Shown here piece by piece: positions 36,746 to 47,983 of a DNA stretch of 64,000 nt; the first letter of the stretch is position 1, and every line of letters begins with the position of its first letter. The position numbers were made by a program, and so were the translations under genes. Source of the DNA: Bacteroidales bacterium (GTDB lineage: Bacteria; Bacteroidota; Bacteroidia; Bacteroidales; UBA12077); assembly GCA_013138975.1 (NCBI GenBank), contig WTBR01000007.1, positions 1 to 64,000 on the forward strand, in the 5' to 3' direction. Below the pieces are notes generated by a model. It did no database searches. It had not been told where the DNA came from and saw only the letters and a program-made list of their open reading frames with translations.

Positions 36746-38407
36746 ATGGCAGCTAGAGAATTAAAATTTGATATTGATGCAAGAGATCAGCTTAAAAAAG
36801 GGATTGATCAATTAGCAAGCGCTGTAAAAATTACATTAGGGCCAAAGGGTCGTAATGTTGTTATAGAGAAAAAATTTGGTGCTCCTCAGGTAACAAAAGA
36901 TGGTGTTACTGTAGCTAAAGAGATCGAATTAAAAGATAAATTCGAAAATCTAGGTGCACAAATGGTTAAAGAAGTAGCATCTAAAACCAATGATGATGCT
37001 GGTGATGGTACTACAACTGCTACTGTTTTAGCTCAATCAATTATTAATGTTGGTTTAAAAAACGTTACAGCCGGTGCAAATCCAATGGATTTAAAACGTG
37101 GTATTGATAAAGCAGTTAAAAAGGTTGTTGAAAGCCTTAAAAAGCAATCTCATGATGTAGGTGAGTCTAACGATAAAATTGAACAAGTAGCTACAATTTC
37201 TGCAAATAACGATTCAGTTATCGGTAAATTAATTGCTGATGCAATTAAAGCCGCTGGTAGAGATGAAAAAGGTTTAAAAGGAGTTATTACAGTTGAAGAA
37301 GCAAAAGGTACTGAAGATGAGTTAAGAACTGTTGAAGGTATGCAATTCGATCGTGGATATATATCTCCATATTTTGTAACCGATACAGATAAAATGGAAG
37401 CAGTAATGGAGCATCCTTATGTTCTTCTTACTGACAAAAAGATTTCTACAATGAAAGACCTTATGCCAATTCTTGAACCAGCGGTTCAAAGTGGTAAAGG
37501 ATTAATGATTATTGCTGAAGATATCGAAGGTGAAGCATTAGCTACATTAGTAGTTAATAAAATTAGAGGTTCATTAAAAGTTGCTGCTGTTAAAGCTCCG
37601 GGTTTTGGTGATCGAAGAAAAGAAATGTTAGAAGATATCGCTGTTTTAACAGGTGGTACAGTTATTACCGAAGAAAAAGGTTTAACATTAGAAGGAGCAA
37701 CTCTTGATATGTTAGGTACTTGTGAAAAAATCGTTATCGATAAAGAAAATACTACAATTGTTAATGGTGATGGAGCAAAAGAAAATATTGATGCTAGAGT
37801 AAATCAAATAAAATCTCAAATCGAAGCATCAACTTCTGATTACGATAAGGAAAAATTACAAGAGCGTTTAGCTAAATTATCCGGAGGCGTTGCTGTTATT
37901 TATGTTGGGGCTGCCAGTGAAGTTGAGTTAAAAGAAAAGAAAGATCGTGTTGACGATGCATTAAGTGCAACTCGTGCTGCTCTTGAAGAAGGAATTATTC
38001 CTGGAGGTGGAGTAGGTTATATTCGTGCCATTAAAGAATTAGAAGGATTAAAAGGTGAAAACGAAGATGAAACTACTGGTGTAGCAATTATTAAGAGAGC
38101 AATTGAAGAGCCATTACGTCAGATTGTTGAAAATGCAGGAATCGAAGGATCAATAATTGTACAGCAAGTAAAAGAAGGAAAAGCTGATTTTGGTTACAAT
38201 GCAAGAACAAATAAATTTGAAAATTTATACGAATCAGGAGTTATAGATCCTACAAAAGTTGCTCGTGTTGCTATCGAAAACGCAGCTTCTATTGCAGGAA
38301 TGTTCTTAACAACTGAATGTGTAATAGTTGAAGAAGAAGAAGAAATGCCTGCTATGCCAGGAGGTGGCATGGGTGGTATGGGTGGCGGAATGCCAGGAAT
38401 GATGTAA
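36746..38407 (+). CDS. groL: Chaperonin GroEL
   Basis: 553 residues, full length. [15 protein letters not shown] and [12 protein letters not shown] (ATP site) are present, and the C-terminus ends in the GGM-rich tail [12 protein letters not shown]. Folds proteins in the cytoplasm with GroES. Codon use looks optimised, as for a highly expressed gene. Confidence 0.99.
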   Translation: MAARELKFDIDARDQLKKGIDQLASAVKITLGPKGRNVVIEKKFGAPQVTKDGVTVAKEIELKDKFENLGAQMVKEVASKTNDDAGDGTTTATVLAQSIINVGLKNVTAGANPMDLKRGIDKAVKKVVESLKKQSHDVGESNDKIEQVATISANNDSVIGKLIADAIKAAGRDEKGLKGVITVEEAKGTEDELRTVEGMQFDRGYISPYFVTDTDKMEAVMEHPYVLLTDKKISTMKDLMPILEPAVQSGKGLMIIAEDIEGEALATLVVNKIRGSLKVAAVKAPGFGDRRKEMLEDIAVLTGGTVITEEKGLTLEGATLDMLGTCEKIVIDKENTTIVNGDGAKENIDARVNQIKSQIEASTSDYDKEKLQERLAKLSGGVAVIYVGAASEVELKEKKDRVDDALSATRAALEEGIIPGGGVGYIRAIKELEGLKGENEDETTGVAIIKRAIEEPLRQIVENAGIEGSIIVQQVKEGKADFGYNARTNKFENLYESGVIDPTKVARVAIENAASIAGMFLTTECVIVEEEEEMPAMPGGGMGGMGGGMPGMM

Positions 38408-38437
38408 GAAATCAATCATCAAACTCATATAATTTCA

Positions 38438-38470
38438 ACCCTTTGTGCTACGGCACAAAGGGTTTTTTTG
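38438..38470 (+). terminator. Rho-independent terminator after groL
   Basis: ACCCTTTGTGC-TACG-GCACAAAGGGT perfect stem with a tetraloop and a T tract. Confidence 0.95.
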
Positions 38471-38613
38471 TTTAGCATATTTTAAAAAAGGAAAGGAATC
38501 CGTTTTTTAGCAGTTAAAACCTGTTGTTTATCGATAAAAGAAATGTTTTAAACAGAGTTTCGTAATTTGCTTTTTTTTAATCTTAATCTAATCTAAATTA
38601 AATTAAACAATTT

Positions 38614-41600
38614 ATGAAAAAACATTTACTAAGTGCAATGTTAGGTCTGATTTTTATGTTTGTAAATTATAATGCAAGCAGTCAGGACTGGCAAATGTTA
38701 AATGGACAAAAAAAGTCTGTTGAAACTAAAATCAATCTTTTATCATCAGAAGATCAGCAAATTCGTTTAGAGTTTGCATTTGATGCTTATGCAATGGATA
38801 AAGTTTCAACTTCAAAAGGAGAAGTTAATCTAATTAATGTTCCTAATTGTTCTAGAACAAAAATTAAAGGAGCACCGGATTTACCTAAGATTTCTCAAGC
38901 AGTAACTATTCCAAATAGCGCTGGGATGGAATTAAAAATCATCGATAGTAAATTTATTGAGATTGACGATATTGATCTAGCTCCATCAAAAGGTGTTATT
39001 ACTAGAGATAAAGATCCAAAAACAATTCCTTATGTTTATGGCGAAGTTTATTCAAAAGATGAGTTTTATCCATCTAATATTGTAAAAGCTTCTGATCCTT
39101 ATCTTATTAGAAACGTGCGTGGTCAGAATGTAACAGTTTTTCCTGTACAATATAACCCTGTTACTAAAAAAATTAGAATTTATACTCATGTAACAGTTGA
39201 GTTAGTAGAAGAAAGAAAAGGTATTAAAAATATACTTAATGTTAATCCAAAAATTGAGAATGACGCAGTATTTCAAAATGTTTTAACAAATCATTTTATT
39301 AATTATAGCTCATCAGCTAAATATACACCAGTTAGTGAAACTGGCAAAAATATGCTTATTGTTTGCTATACTGATTTTATGGACGAAATGGCTGAGTTTG
39401 TTACCTGGAAAGAATCAATAGGTTATACAGTTAATATGGTTAATTATTCAACTATTGGTAGTTCATCTGCTTTGAAAACTTATGTTCAAAATCAGTATGA
39501 TCAAAACGGTATAAGTTATTTATTATTAGTAGGTGATGGTGCTCAGGTTCCAAGTTCAAGTACATCTGCAGGTGATTCTGATAATAACTATGGTTACACT
39601 TCAGGTTCTGATCATTATCTTGACCTTTTTGTAGGTCGTTTTTCTGCAGATAATACAACAGATTTACAAACACAAATCGATAGAACAATATATTATGAGC
39701 GTGATGTTAATTCAAGTGAGACCTGGTTCAAAAAAGGCGTAGGAGTTGCATCGAACGAAGGTGACGGCGGTGGCGGTGACGATAATGAAAGCGATGAAGT
39801 TCACATGAATAATATTGAAACTGATTTATTAGGTTTTGGTTACACTGCTGTGGATAGAGTTTATCAAGATGGCGGAAGTGCAGCTCAACTTTCTACAGCG
39901 CTTAATAATGGTCGTGGAATTATTAATTATGTTGGTCATGGAAGCGATTATACATGGGCATCGATGGTTTATACACAAGCTAATGTAAATGCACTTACAA
40001 ATGAAAACGAATTGCCAGTTGTAATTTCTGTTGCGTGTGTGGTAGGTAATTTTACCAATAAAACTTGTTTTGCTGAAACTTGGATGCGTGCAACAAATAA
40101 TGGTAATCCTACAGGAGCAATTGTTTTTTATGGATCAACTATTAATCAATCATGGGCATCTCCTATGTGTGCTCAAGACGAAATGAACGATTTATTAGTA
40201 GCAGGTACGTATATAAACAATGGAGGAATGTTTGTAAATGGAATGTTCCAAATGATTGATGAATATGGAACTGATGGTGAAAATATGGCTGATACATGGA
40301 CTGTATTTGGTGATCCTTCATTACAAATGAGAACTCCTGGACAACCTGATGGCCCTGCTGGAACTGAGCCTACTGCTCCTACAGCAAACTTTAGCGCAAG
40401 TGAAACAACAGTTTTATTTGCTAATACTGTTACTTTCACAGATCAATCAACACAAAGTCCTACTTCTTGGTCATGGACATTTGATGGAGGAACACCTTCA
40501 ACAAGTACATTAGAGAATCCAACTGTTACTTATAATACAGCAGGAACATATAATGTAACTTTAACTGCAACAAACGCAATTGGTAGTGATTCTGAAACTA
40601 AGACTTCTTATATCGAAGTTGTTAGTGAACTTGCTGTTGAATATTGTACTTCTATTGGAGAAAACTTTAGTTACGAATGGACAGCTGGTGTAACTATAGG
40701 TAGTTTTACGAATACTTCAGCAGGAGCAGGATATACAGATTTTACAAGTAAAACTGTAAACATGACAGCTGGTACGGATTATGCTGTATCATTAACTCCT
40801 GGCTTTGCAAGTACAGCTTACAATGAGTATTGGAAAATTTGGGTTGACCTAAATAAAGATGGTGATTTTGATGATGCAAATGAACTTATTTTTGATGCCG
40901 GAGCTATAAGTAATACTGTGGTTACAGGAACAGCAACAATTCCAGCCGGTACTTCTTCAAAATCTACTCGTATGAGAGTGTCTATGAAATATAATGCTGC
41001 ACAAACAGCTTGTGAAACATTTTCTTATGGCGAAGTTGAAGATTATACAGTTGTAATTTCTGGTGGTGTTGTTGATACAGAAGCTCCAACAGTTCCTGCT
41101 GGATTAGCTTCTTCTAATGTAACGTCAACATCAGCAACAATAAGTTGGAATGCATCAACAGATAATGTTGGAGTAACAGCTTACGAAGTTTACAAAGATG
41201 GTGTTTTAGACGCTACAGTAAGTACAACAACTTATGATGCTACAGGTCTTTCTTCAGGAACAAATTATGCAATTACTGTAAAAGCAAAAGATGCTGCAGG
41301 AAATATTTCAGCTGCAAGTAGTGTATTAAATGTTACAACTTCAACAAGCACAACTACAGACTTAACATTAACTATTACATTTGACAACTATCCGGAAGAA
41401 ACAAGCTGGACATTGAAGAATAGTGTAGGATCAACTGTTGCATCAGGTGGAACATATGATTCTCAGGCTGATGGATCAATTCTTGTTATTCCAATTAATA
41501 ATTTAGTAGATGATTGTTATGATTTCACTATGTTAGATGCATACAGTGATGGTATGTGCTGTTCATATGGAAGTGGTTCATATACATTAGAAGTTACTGG

Positions 41601-41958
41601 AGGAAATACTTTAGCATCAGGAGGTTCATTTACATCTTCAGACGTAACTAATTTCTGTCTTCCTGCAGCTGCATTTAGATTTGACGCTACTACTAGTAGT
41701 AGTTTTGATAATGTAAATACACAACCTACTATTAATCTATATCCTAATCCAGCTAACTCGTACATTAATGTACAAGTTGCAAATGTTAAAGCAAATGGCT
41801 TAATTAGTATTTATAGTGCAACTGGAGCATTAGTTAAAGTAGTTGAAATGGATGAAAACGAAAGAGAAGTTAATATCTCTGATCTTGCATCTGGTTTATA
41901 CCTTATCACAGTTGATACTAAAAAAGAAGCAATTACAAAACAATTTATTAAGAGATAA
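38614..41958 (+). CDS. Gingipain-like C25 cysteine protease with PKD, GEVED, FN3 and T9SS domains
   Basis: 1114 residues. Signal peptide, then an N-terminal propeptide-like part (to ~240). The C25 peptidase domain is ~245-570 with the His in NYVGHGSDYTW (H442) and the catalytic Cys in VISVACVVGNF (C475). Then come a PKD domain (TANFSASETTVLFANTVTFT, ~590-670), a GEVED domain (~685-815), an FN3 domain (~820-910), a beta-sandwich region with Cys pairs (~915-1025), and a T9SS sorting tail (INLYPNPANSYINVQVANV, ending TKQFIKR). It is an exported surface or secreted protease that degrades proteins outside the cell. The gene has its own terminator and stands alone after groSL. Confidence 0.93.
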   Translation: MKKHLLSAMLGLIFMFVNYNASSQDWQMLNGQKKSVETKINLLSSEDQQIRLEFAFDAYAMDKVSTSKGEVNLINVPNCSRTKIKGAPDLPKISQAVTIPNSAGMELKIIDSKFIEIDDIDLAPSKGVITRDKDPKTIPYVYGEVYSKDEFYPSNIVKASDPYLIRNVRGQNVTVFPVQYNPVTKKIRIYTHVTVELVEERKGIKNILNVNPKIENDAVFQNVLTNHFINYSSSAKYTPVSETGKNMLIVCYTDFMDEMAEFVTWKESIGYTVNMVNYSTIGSSSALKTYVQNQYDQNGISYLLLVGDGAQVPSSSTSAGDSDNNYGYTSGSDHYLDLFVGRFSADNTTDLQTQIDRTIYYERDVNSSETWFKKGVGVASNEGDGGGGDDNESDEVHMNNIETDLLGFGYTAVDRVYQDGGSAAQLSTALNNGRGIINYVGHGSDYTWASMVYTQANVNALTNENELPVVISVACVVGNFTNKTCFAETWMRATNNGNPTGAIVFYGSTINQSWASPMCAQDEMNDLLVAGTYINNGGMFVNGMFQMIDEYGTDGENMADTWTVFGDPSLQMRTPGQPDGPAGTEPTAPTANFSASETTVLFANTVTFTDQSTQSPTSWSWTFDGGTPSTSTLENPTVTYNTAGTYNVTLTATNAIGSDSETKTSYIEVVSELAVEYCTSIGENFSYEWTAGVTIGSFTNTSAGAGYTDFTSKTVNMTAGTDYAVSLTPGFASTAYNEYWKIWVDLNKDGDFDDANELIFDAGAISNTVVTGTATIPAGTSSKSTRMRVSMKYNAAQTACETFSYGEVEDYTVVISGGVVDTEAPTVPAGLASSNVTSTSATISWNASTDNVGVTAYEVYKDGVLDATVSTTTYDATGLSSGTNYAITVKAKDAAGNISAASSVLNVTTSTSTTTDLTLTITFDNYPEETSWTLKNSVGSTVASGGTYDSQADGSILVIPINNLVDDCYDFTMLDAYSDGMCCSYGSGSYTLEVTGGNTLASGGSFTSSDVTNFCLPAAAFRFDATTSSSFDNVNTQPTINLYPNPANSYINVQVANVKANGLISIYSATGALVKVVEMDENEREVNISDLASGLYLITVDTKKEAITKQFIKR

Positions 41959-41978
41959 AGATTTTAATAAATAAATGA

Positions 41979-42007
41979 AAAGAGCGCTAATTTTTAGCGC
42001 TCTTTTT
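41979..42007 (+). terminator. Rho-independent terminator after the C25 protease gene
   Basis: AAAGAGCGCTAA-TTTT-TAGCGCTCTTTTTT: near-perfect stem and T tract. Confidence 0.92.
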
Positions 42008-42216
42008 TATTGTAAATAAAAATATCGATACATCATTTCATAAAAATTTACTCCGCTTACTCTGAATAATAGGCACTATAAGAAATTAATTATTTTAAAG
42101 AAATTGATTGATCTTCCTTCATTAATAAAATATAATTCCTAATTTTGAGTTTGAAACATAACGCTATAGGAACTTTAGTATGTTTTTAGTCATAAAACAG
42201 GAAAATCTAAATTAAA

Positions 42217-43026
42217 ATGAGAAAGCAAAAATATATTCTACTGATAGTAATTGCATTAGTGATAAATGTACAAGCCTTTGCAGGTTGGGTTATAACACAA
42301 CGTAGTTACGATTCCGACGAAGGAGTTGAATCAGCATTAATCGAAACAGTTTATCTTCAAAATAATATAATGAAAGTTGTTCAAGCAGAAATGGTAACAA
42401 TGTTCGATTTGAATAACGAAACAATAACATTAATGAGTCCAGTTAATAAAGTATATTGGACAGGTAAAATTGCTAATTATAAAGAAGAGATTAAAGCAGC
42501 AATGAAATCTGCAATGGAAGAGCAATTAGCAAATGCACGCGAAGAGCAAAAAGAGATGATTCGTAAAATGTATCAAGGAATGATGGAGAGTATCGATAAT
42601 CCTTCAAAATTTGCCGGGGAAGAACCAGAGGAATATACTCTTGAGATTAAAAGAACAGAAGAAAAAGAACGATTAGCAGGACATAATGCATTTAAATACC
42701 AGGTTTTTGTTAATGGATCTATAAAAGAAGAAGCATGGCTATCTGAATCTAACAAAGCCCATAAAGAGTTCGATATAAATAAATTCTATAGCATATTTGG
42801 TGAGTTTACAAGCCAGGCAGGTACAAGTGCATTTTACCAAACCGATGAAAAATATGTTGAGTTTGCTAAAAAAGGATTTCCACTAAAATCAATTAATTAT
42901 TTTGGAGGATACGAATCCATTAGCGAAGTAACAATTTTGGAAAAATCAAATATAGAAGAATCTGAATTTACTCCACCTGTAGATTATAAAAAAGTAAGTC
43001 TGGTCGAAGTAGGTTTAAATGAATAG
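42217..43026 (+). CDS. Secreted DUF4412-like protein
   Basis: 269 residues. Signal peptide to QAFAG, then the DUF4412-type beginning WVITQRSYDSDEG, IMKVVQAEMVTMFDLNNETI and SPVNKVYWTGK. A helical Met/Glu-rich stretch (~95-130) is followed by a beta-rich part with LAGHNAFKYQVFVNG. Function unknown; the family is periplasmic or outer-membrane associated. No clear promoter is seen upstream. It is followed by a 640-base gap that holds the SAM riboswitch. Confidence 0.75.
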   Translation: MRKQKYILLIVIALVINVQAFAGWVITQRSYDSDEGVESALIETVYLQNNIMKVVQAEMVTMFDLNNETITLMSPVNKVYWTGKIANYKEEIKAAMKSAMEEQLANAREEQKEMIRKMYQGMMESIDNPSKFAGEEPEEYTLEIKRTEEKERLAGHNAFKYQVFVNGSIKEEAWLSESNKAHKEFDINKFYSIFGEFTSQAGTSAFYQTDEKYVEFAKKGFPLKSINYFGGYESISEVTILEKSNIEESEFTPPVDYKKVSLVEVGLNE

Positions 43027-43222
43027 GAATATAAAATATAAATTATTTCTAAACTAAAAATCGAAGTAATTATAATTTCTGGTAAATACTATTAATAGTA
43101 GATTTTATCAATTATTTTAAACTTTAGTTTTACGTTCTATTAGGCAGATTCAATATAAAATTTGCAAATATCGAAAATTTGTTTCTATATTTGTCACATC
43201 ATTTCAAACATCCTTTCCAAGG

Positions 43223-43357
43223 GCGTTTGATTTATAAAGAAGAGGGGAGAGATTAGGCTCTGAGAACCTCTAGCAACCGGAACAAGATATGTTCCATGGT
43301 GCTAATACCTAACCCAAAGTCCTGTAAATATCAGGAGGGAAATTATAAACTAAACGC
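43223..43357 (+). ncRNA. SAM-I (S-box) riboswitch
   Basis: P1 is visible as GCGTTTgaTTTATAA (43223-43237) pairing with TTATAAactAAACGC (43343-43357), 13 of 15 positions. Inside are the conserved AGAGGGGAGAGATTAGGCTC, the CTAGCAACC block, a GGAAC/GTTCC arm, and GGTGCTAATACC, all in S-box order. It binds S-adenosylmethionine to switch off the methionine genes that follow. The expression platform is not a simple terminator: a Met-rich ORF follows nine bases later. Confidence 0.92.
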
Positions 43358-43365
43358 AAAAAATC

Positions 43366-43476
43366 ATGATTAAAGAATTTTTTTGTACAAGTTGTTCCGT
43401 ATTGGGTTTTGTTTTTGCCAATCAATTTTGGTTTAACAATTTTACAATGCCTATGATGCCTATGAGCATGCGCTAG
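43366..43476 (+). CDS. 36-residue ORF with Met-rich tail after the SAM riboswitch
   Basis: An ATG nine bases after the riboswitch opens MIKEFFCTSCSVLGFVFANQ, then FWFNNFTMPMMPMSMR and TAG. Five of the last ten residues are Met. The middle is hydrophobic. Its position between a SAM riboswitch and metY suggests a leader peptide reading methionine supply, but it may also be a small membrane peptide or a chance ORF. A hairpin (TCGGAGAG...CTTTCCGA) starts just after its stop at about 43477. Confidence 0.5.
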   Translation: MIKEFFCTSCSVLGFVFANQFWFNNFTMPMMPMSMR

Positions 43477-43503
43477 TCGGAGAGTAGATTAATGTCTTTC
43501 CGA
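43477..43503 (+). promoter_or_regulatory. Hairpin directly after the Met-rich ORF
   Basis: TCGGAGAG and CTTTCCGA form an 8-bp stem with one wobble pair around an 11-base loop. The bases after it are A-rich rather than T-rich, so it is not a standard terminator. It may be an attenuator or an RNA-stability element. Confidence 0.4.
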
Positions 43504-43637
43504 AAAATAGTTTATGCATAGCAATTAGCACATTTTTTTACAAGTTTAAGTTTAGTGACTTTGAGTTTTTGTGGCAAGAATTTAAGCTAGCCACGAAGAC
43601 ACAAAAATGCATACTAAACGTGTAGATCAAATTGTAG

Positions 43638-44993
<1,356 letters not shown>

Positions 44994-45053
44994 AAAAGCG
45001 AAAATATTAAAAAACGTCCGAAAAGAAATGTTTAAAAATTCTTGTCATATTGT

Positions 45054-45214
45054 CCCGATAGTTCCTTAAATCCGCAAGACCTAACAAGTTTTAATTGATT
45101 AACAGGCAATTATATCAAATCGACATTCACTTTTTAATGCGAAACCTGTTAGGTTTGATTATTTGATAATCAACTTGCTGAGAAAATACTTGCGGATATT
45201 AGGACTTATCGGGA
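45054..45214. repeat. Long inverted repeat between metY and metX
   Basis: The left arm begins TCCCGATAGTTCCTTAAATC and the right arm ends GGATATTAGGACTTATCGGGA, which pair over about 26 bases with a few mismatches. A second inner pair is ACCTAACAAGTTT and AACCTGTTAGGT. A partial right-arm match (TTGCGGATATTAG) also occurs near 56513-56525. No gene in the 44994-45309 gap. Non-autonomous mobile element or transcript structure. Confidence 0.7.
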
Positions 45215-45309
45215 GTCGAAGTATCTCGTTTTTAAATGTTAGATTCTTTGCTGTGCTCAGAATAACAGATGAAGGTTCTTTTGGATAATTAAATTTAACA
45301 ATTAAGAAA

Positions 45310-46356
45310 ATGACAGAACATATATATCAAAATAAGGGTAAGTTCACATTAGAAAATGGACAAGCCTTGCATGATATCCAGATAACATACCATACTGCGG
45401 GTAGTTTAAACCGAGAAAGGAATAATGTTGTATGGATTTGTCATGCCTTAACTGCAAATTCTAATGTTGAAGAATGGTGGCCAAATATGGTGGGAGTTGG
45501 ATTATTGTTTGATACTTCCAAGTATTTCATAATATGTGCTAATGTATTAGGGTCATGTTATGGAACAACAGGGCCTTTATCGATAAATCCACAAACTGGC
45601 AATCCTTATTATCATGAATTCCCCCTTATTACAATAAGGGATATGGTAAATGTGCATGAATTGCTTAAAAATCAATTAGCTATAAAAAGAATATATAAAT
45701 TGGTTGGAGGATCAATTGGAGGTTTTCAGGCATTAGAATGGAGTATTATAAATCCATCTTTAATTGAAAACTTAATATTTATAGCTAGCGGAGCTTTTGC
45801 TTCACCTTGGAATATTGCTTTTAACGAATCACAAAGTTTAGCAATTAATGCAGATCCCACATTTAAAAATAATCATGAAAGTGCTGGATTAAATGGATTA
45901 AAAGCAGCAAGATCAATAGCATTGTTAAGTTACCGAAATGCTTCGGCCTATAATATTACGCAACGAGAAACAGAACCAGATAAAATGGACAGTTATAAAG
46001 CAATTTCTTATCAGCGATATCAGGGCGATAAATTAGTTAAAAGATTTAATGCATTTTCGTATAATACAATTAGTAATGCATTTAATACACATAATGTAGG
46101 GCGAAATAGAGGTAGTATAAAAAAGACATTAGCCACGATTAAAACAAAAACATTGCTTATAGCTATATCTTCTGATATTCTATTTTATCCGGAAGAAATT
46201 AAGCTAATTCATCAGCAAATTGAGAATTCTAAATATGCTGAAATAGAATCATTTTATGGACACGATGGATTCTTGATTGAGACTAAATTAATTACAAAGT
46301 TGATAAGAGGCTTTGTTGAAGCTAAACAAATAGAAAGTTGTAAAAATAAAAAATAA
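45310..46356 (+). CDS. metX: Homoserine O-acetyltransferase
   Basis: 348 residues. An alpha/beta-hydrolase-fold enzyme making O-acetylhomoserine, the MetY substrate. Nucleophile S135 is in GGSIGGFQALEW; WICHALTANSNVEEWW and VLGSCYGTTGPLSINPQTG form the oxyanion region; and the catalytic His is in FYGHDGFLIE. Its last codons overlap the start of a decayed hom copy. Confidence 0.95.
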   Translation: MTEHIYQNKGKFTLENGQALHDIQITYHTAGSLNRERNNVVWICHALTANSNVEEWWPNMVGVGLLFDTSKYFIICANVLGSCYGTTGPLSINPQTGNPYYHEFPLITIRDMVNVHELLKNQLAIKRIYKLVGGSIGGFQALEWSIINPSLIENLIFIASGAFASPWNIAFNESQSLAINADPTFKNNHESAGLNGLKAARSIALLSYRNASAYNITQRETEPDKMDSYKAISYQRYQGDKLVKRFNAFSYNTISNAFNTHNVGRNRGSIKKTLATIKTKTLLIAISSDILFYPEEIKLIHQQIENSKYAEIESFYGHDGFLIETKLITKLIRGFVEAKQIESCKNKK

Positions 46357-46628
46357 ATATTGGACTTTTCGGATATGGAGTTGTAGGCGAAAGTTTATAT
46401 CATGTATTAAAACACAGCAAAACTTTTAATAATGGTGTTAGCAAAATTTACGTAAGACAAAAAAACAAAAAACGATTTTTACATGAAAATCCATTTTTTT
46501 ATAAGAAAGAAGATATAATTGACGATAGAAATATTAATTTGGAAATCATTCCAGTGTCTATTTTATTTACTTATATCATAAACGAAAGTAAAAAAAAGTT
46601 TAAAAAAAATGCAATTAATTTAACATAG
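46350..46628 (+). pseudogene. Decayed 5' copy of hom with fused 3' flank
   Basis: In one frame: KINIGLFGYGVVGESLYHVL, KHSKTFNNGVSKIYVRQ, FFYKKEDIIDDRNINLEI, then unrelated residues and a TAG at 46626. The first ~68 codons match the start of hom (46717 on). The last ~45 bases before the TAG and the DNA after it (AATTTAACATAGTG) match the flank after hom (about 47920-47960). It is therefore a tandem copy of hom plus its flank that lost the middle. No start codon remains. It overlaps the end of metX by seven bases. Confidence 0.85.
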
Positions 46629-46704
46629 TGAGTTATTTTTTGTTGATTTGGTATTTCGAAAAAACGAAACAACTAGGAAGTTGTAAAATATAAAATATGA
46701 GAAA

Positions 46705-47892
46705 ATGAGTAATAAAATAAATATTGGATTATACGGATATGGAGTTGTAGGTGAAAGCCTTCATCATGTACTGAAACATAGTAAAACGGTTGATGCTAGA
46801 GTAAGTAAAATTTGCGTTAAACAAAAAGATAAGAAGCGTTCTTTGGCTGAAGATTGGTTTACTTATAATAAAGAAGATATTATTAATGACAACAATATAA
46901 ATTTGGTTGTCGAATTAATTGACGATGCTGATGAGGCTTACGATATAGTAAAGAGATGTTTACAAAATAAAAAAAGTGTTGTTTCCGGTAATAAGAAAAT
47001 GCTTGCACATCATTTAGATGAATTAATTGCACTTCAGGAAAGGACAGGAATGGCTCTGTTGTATGAAGCATCAGCTTGTGGAAGTATTCCAATTATCAGA
47101 AATATTGAAGAATATTATGATAATGATTTACTAAAATCAATTACAGGTATATTAAATGGATCATCTAATTATATTTTATCAAAAATGTTTAATGAGGGAC
47201 TTGACTATGATACGGCATTAAAGCAAGCTCAAGATTTGGGATTTGCAGAAAGTAATCCAAGTTTAGATGTCGATGGGTTTGATTCATTATATAAGATTAT
47301 TATAATAGCAACTCATGCATTAGGAACTTATGTTAAACCTGATGAAATCTTTAATTATGGCATTTCTAATATTAGTGATGAAGATATACAGTATGCTAAA
47401 GAAAAGAATTTAAAAATTAAACTTATAGCTCAGTTAATTAAATTGGATGAGGAATCATTTACAATGTTTGTAATTCCACTTTTAGTTAAACCTGGAAAAT
47501 ACATTTATAATGTAGAAGAAGAGTATAATGGAGTAGTTATTCAGGGTGAATTTTACGATAAGCAATTCATGTTTGGCAAAGGGGCAGGCGGCTTTCCCAC
47601 AGGTTCTGCGGTGCTTTCAGATATTACGGCACGGTCACATAACTATAAATACGAATATAAAAAACAGAAATATTTTAAAAAACTAAATTATCGAACTGAT
47701 CATGAAATTGAAATATACCTAAGATATAATAGTATCGAGGATCTTAGTTATTTCAAATTTGAAAATATAACAGAAAAATATTCAGGTCAAGAGTACAATT
47801 ATGTGGTTGGTAAGATAACCTTATCTAATTTACTGAAATTGAAATTCATTTTACCAAAACTTGATGTCTTTTTGGCTTATATCAGAAATTGA
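46705..47892 (+). CDS. hom: Homoserine dehydrogenase
   Basis: 395 residues. Reduces aspartate semialdehyde to homoserine with NAD(P)H. Rossmann motif GLYGYGVVGESL at the start; catalytic region ILNGSSNYILSKMFNEG and GFAESNPSLDVDGFDSLYK; GKGAGGFPTGSAVLSDITAR at the end of the core. A C-terminal region of ~80 residues follows that could be a divergent regulatory domain. Stand-alone, not fused to aspartokinase. Supplies homoserine to metX just upstream. Confidence 0.95.
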   Translation: MSNKINIGLYGYGVVGESLHHVLKHSKTVDARVSKICVKQKDKKRSLAEDWFTYNKEDIINDNNINLVVELIDDADEAYDIVKRCLQNKKSVVSGNKKMLAHHLDELIALQERTGMALLYEASACGSIPIIRNIEEYYDNDLLKSITGILNGSSNYILSKMFNEGLDYDTALKQAQDLGFAESNPSLDVDGFDSLYKIIIIATHALGTYVKPDEIFNYGISNISDEDIQYAKEKNLKIKLIAQLIKLDEESFTMFVIPLLVKPGKYIYNVEEEYNGVVIQGEFYDKQFMFGKGAGGFPTGSAVLSDITARSHNYKYEYKKQKYFKKLNYRTDHEIEIYLRYNSIEDLSYFKFENITEKYSGQEYNYVVGKITLSNLLKLKFILPKLDVFLAYIRN

Positions 47893-47983
47893 AATTAAAA
47901 TTTCTTAAAAAAAATAGCGATTAATTTAACATAGTGTGTTATTTTGTGTTGATTTGATTTTTTAACAAAAAGTAGATGTAGAT

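Noticed and set aside
47893..47983. Cobalamin riboswitch before metH
   Set aside because: The 91-base gap is too short and has no B12-box; it matches the flank copy after the hom relic instead.
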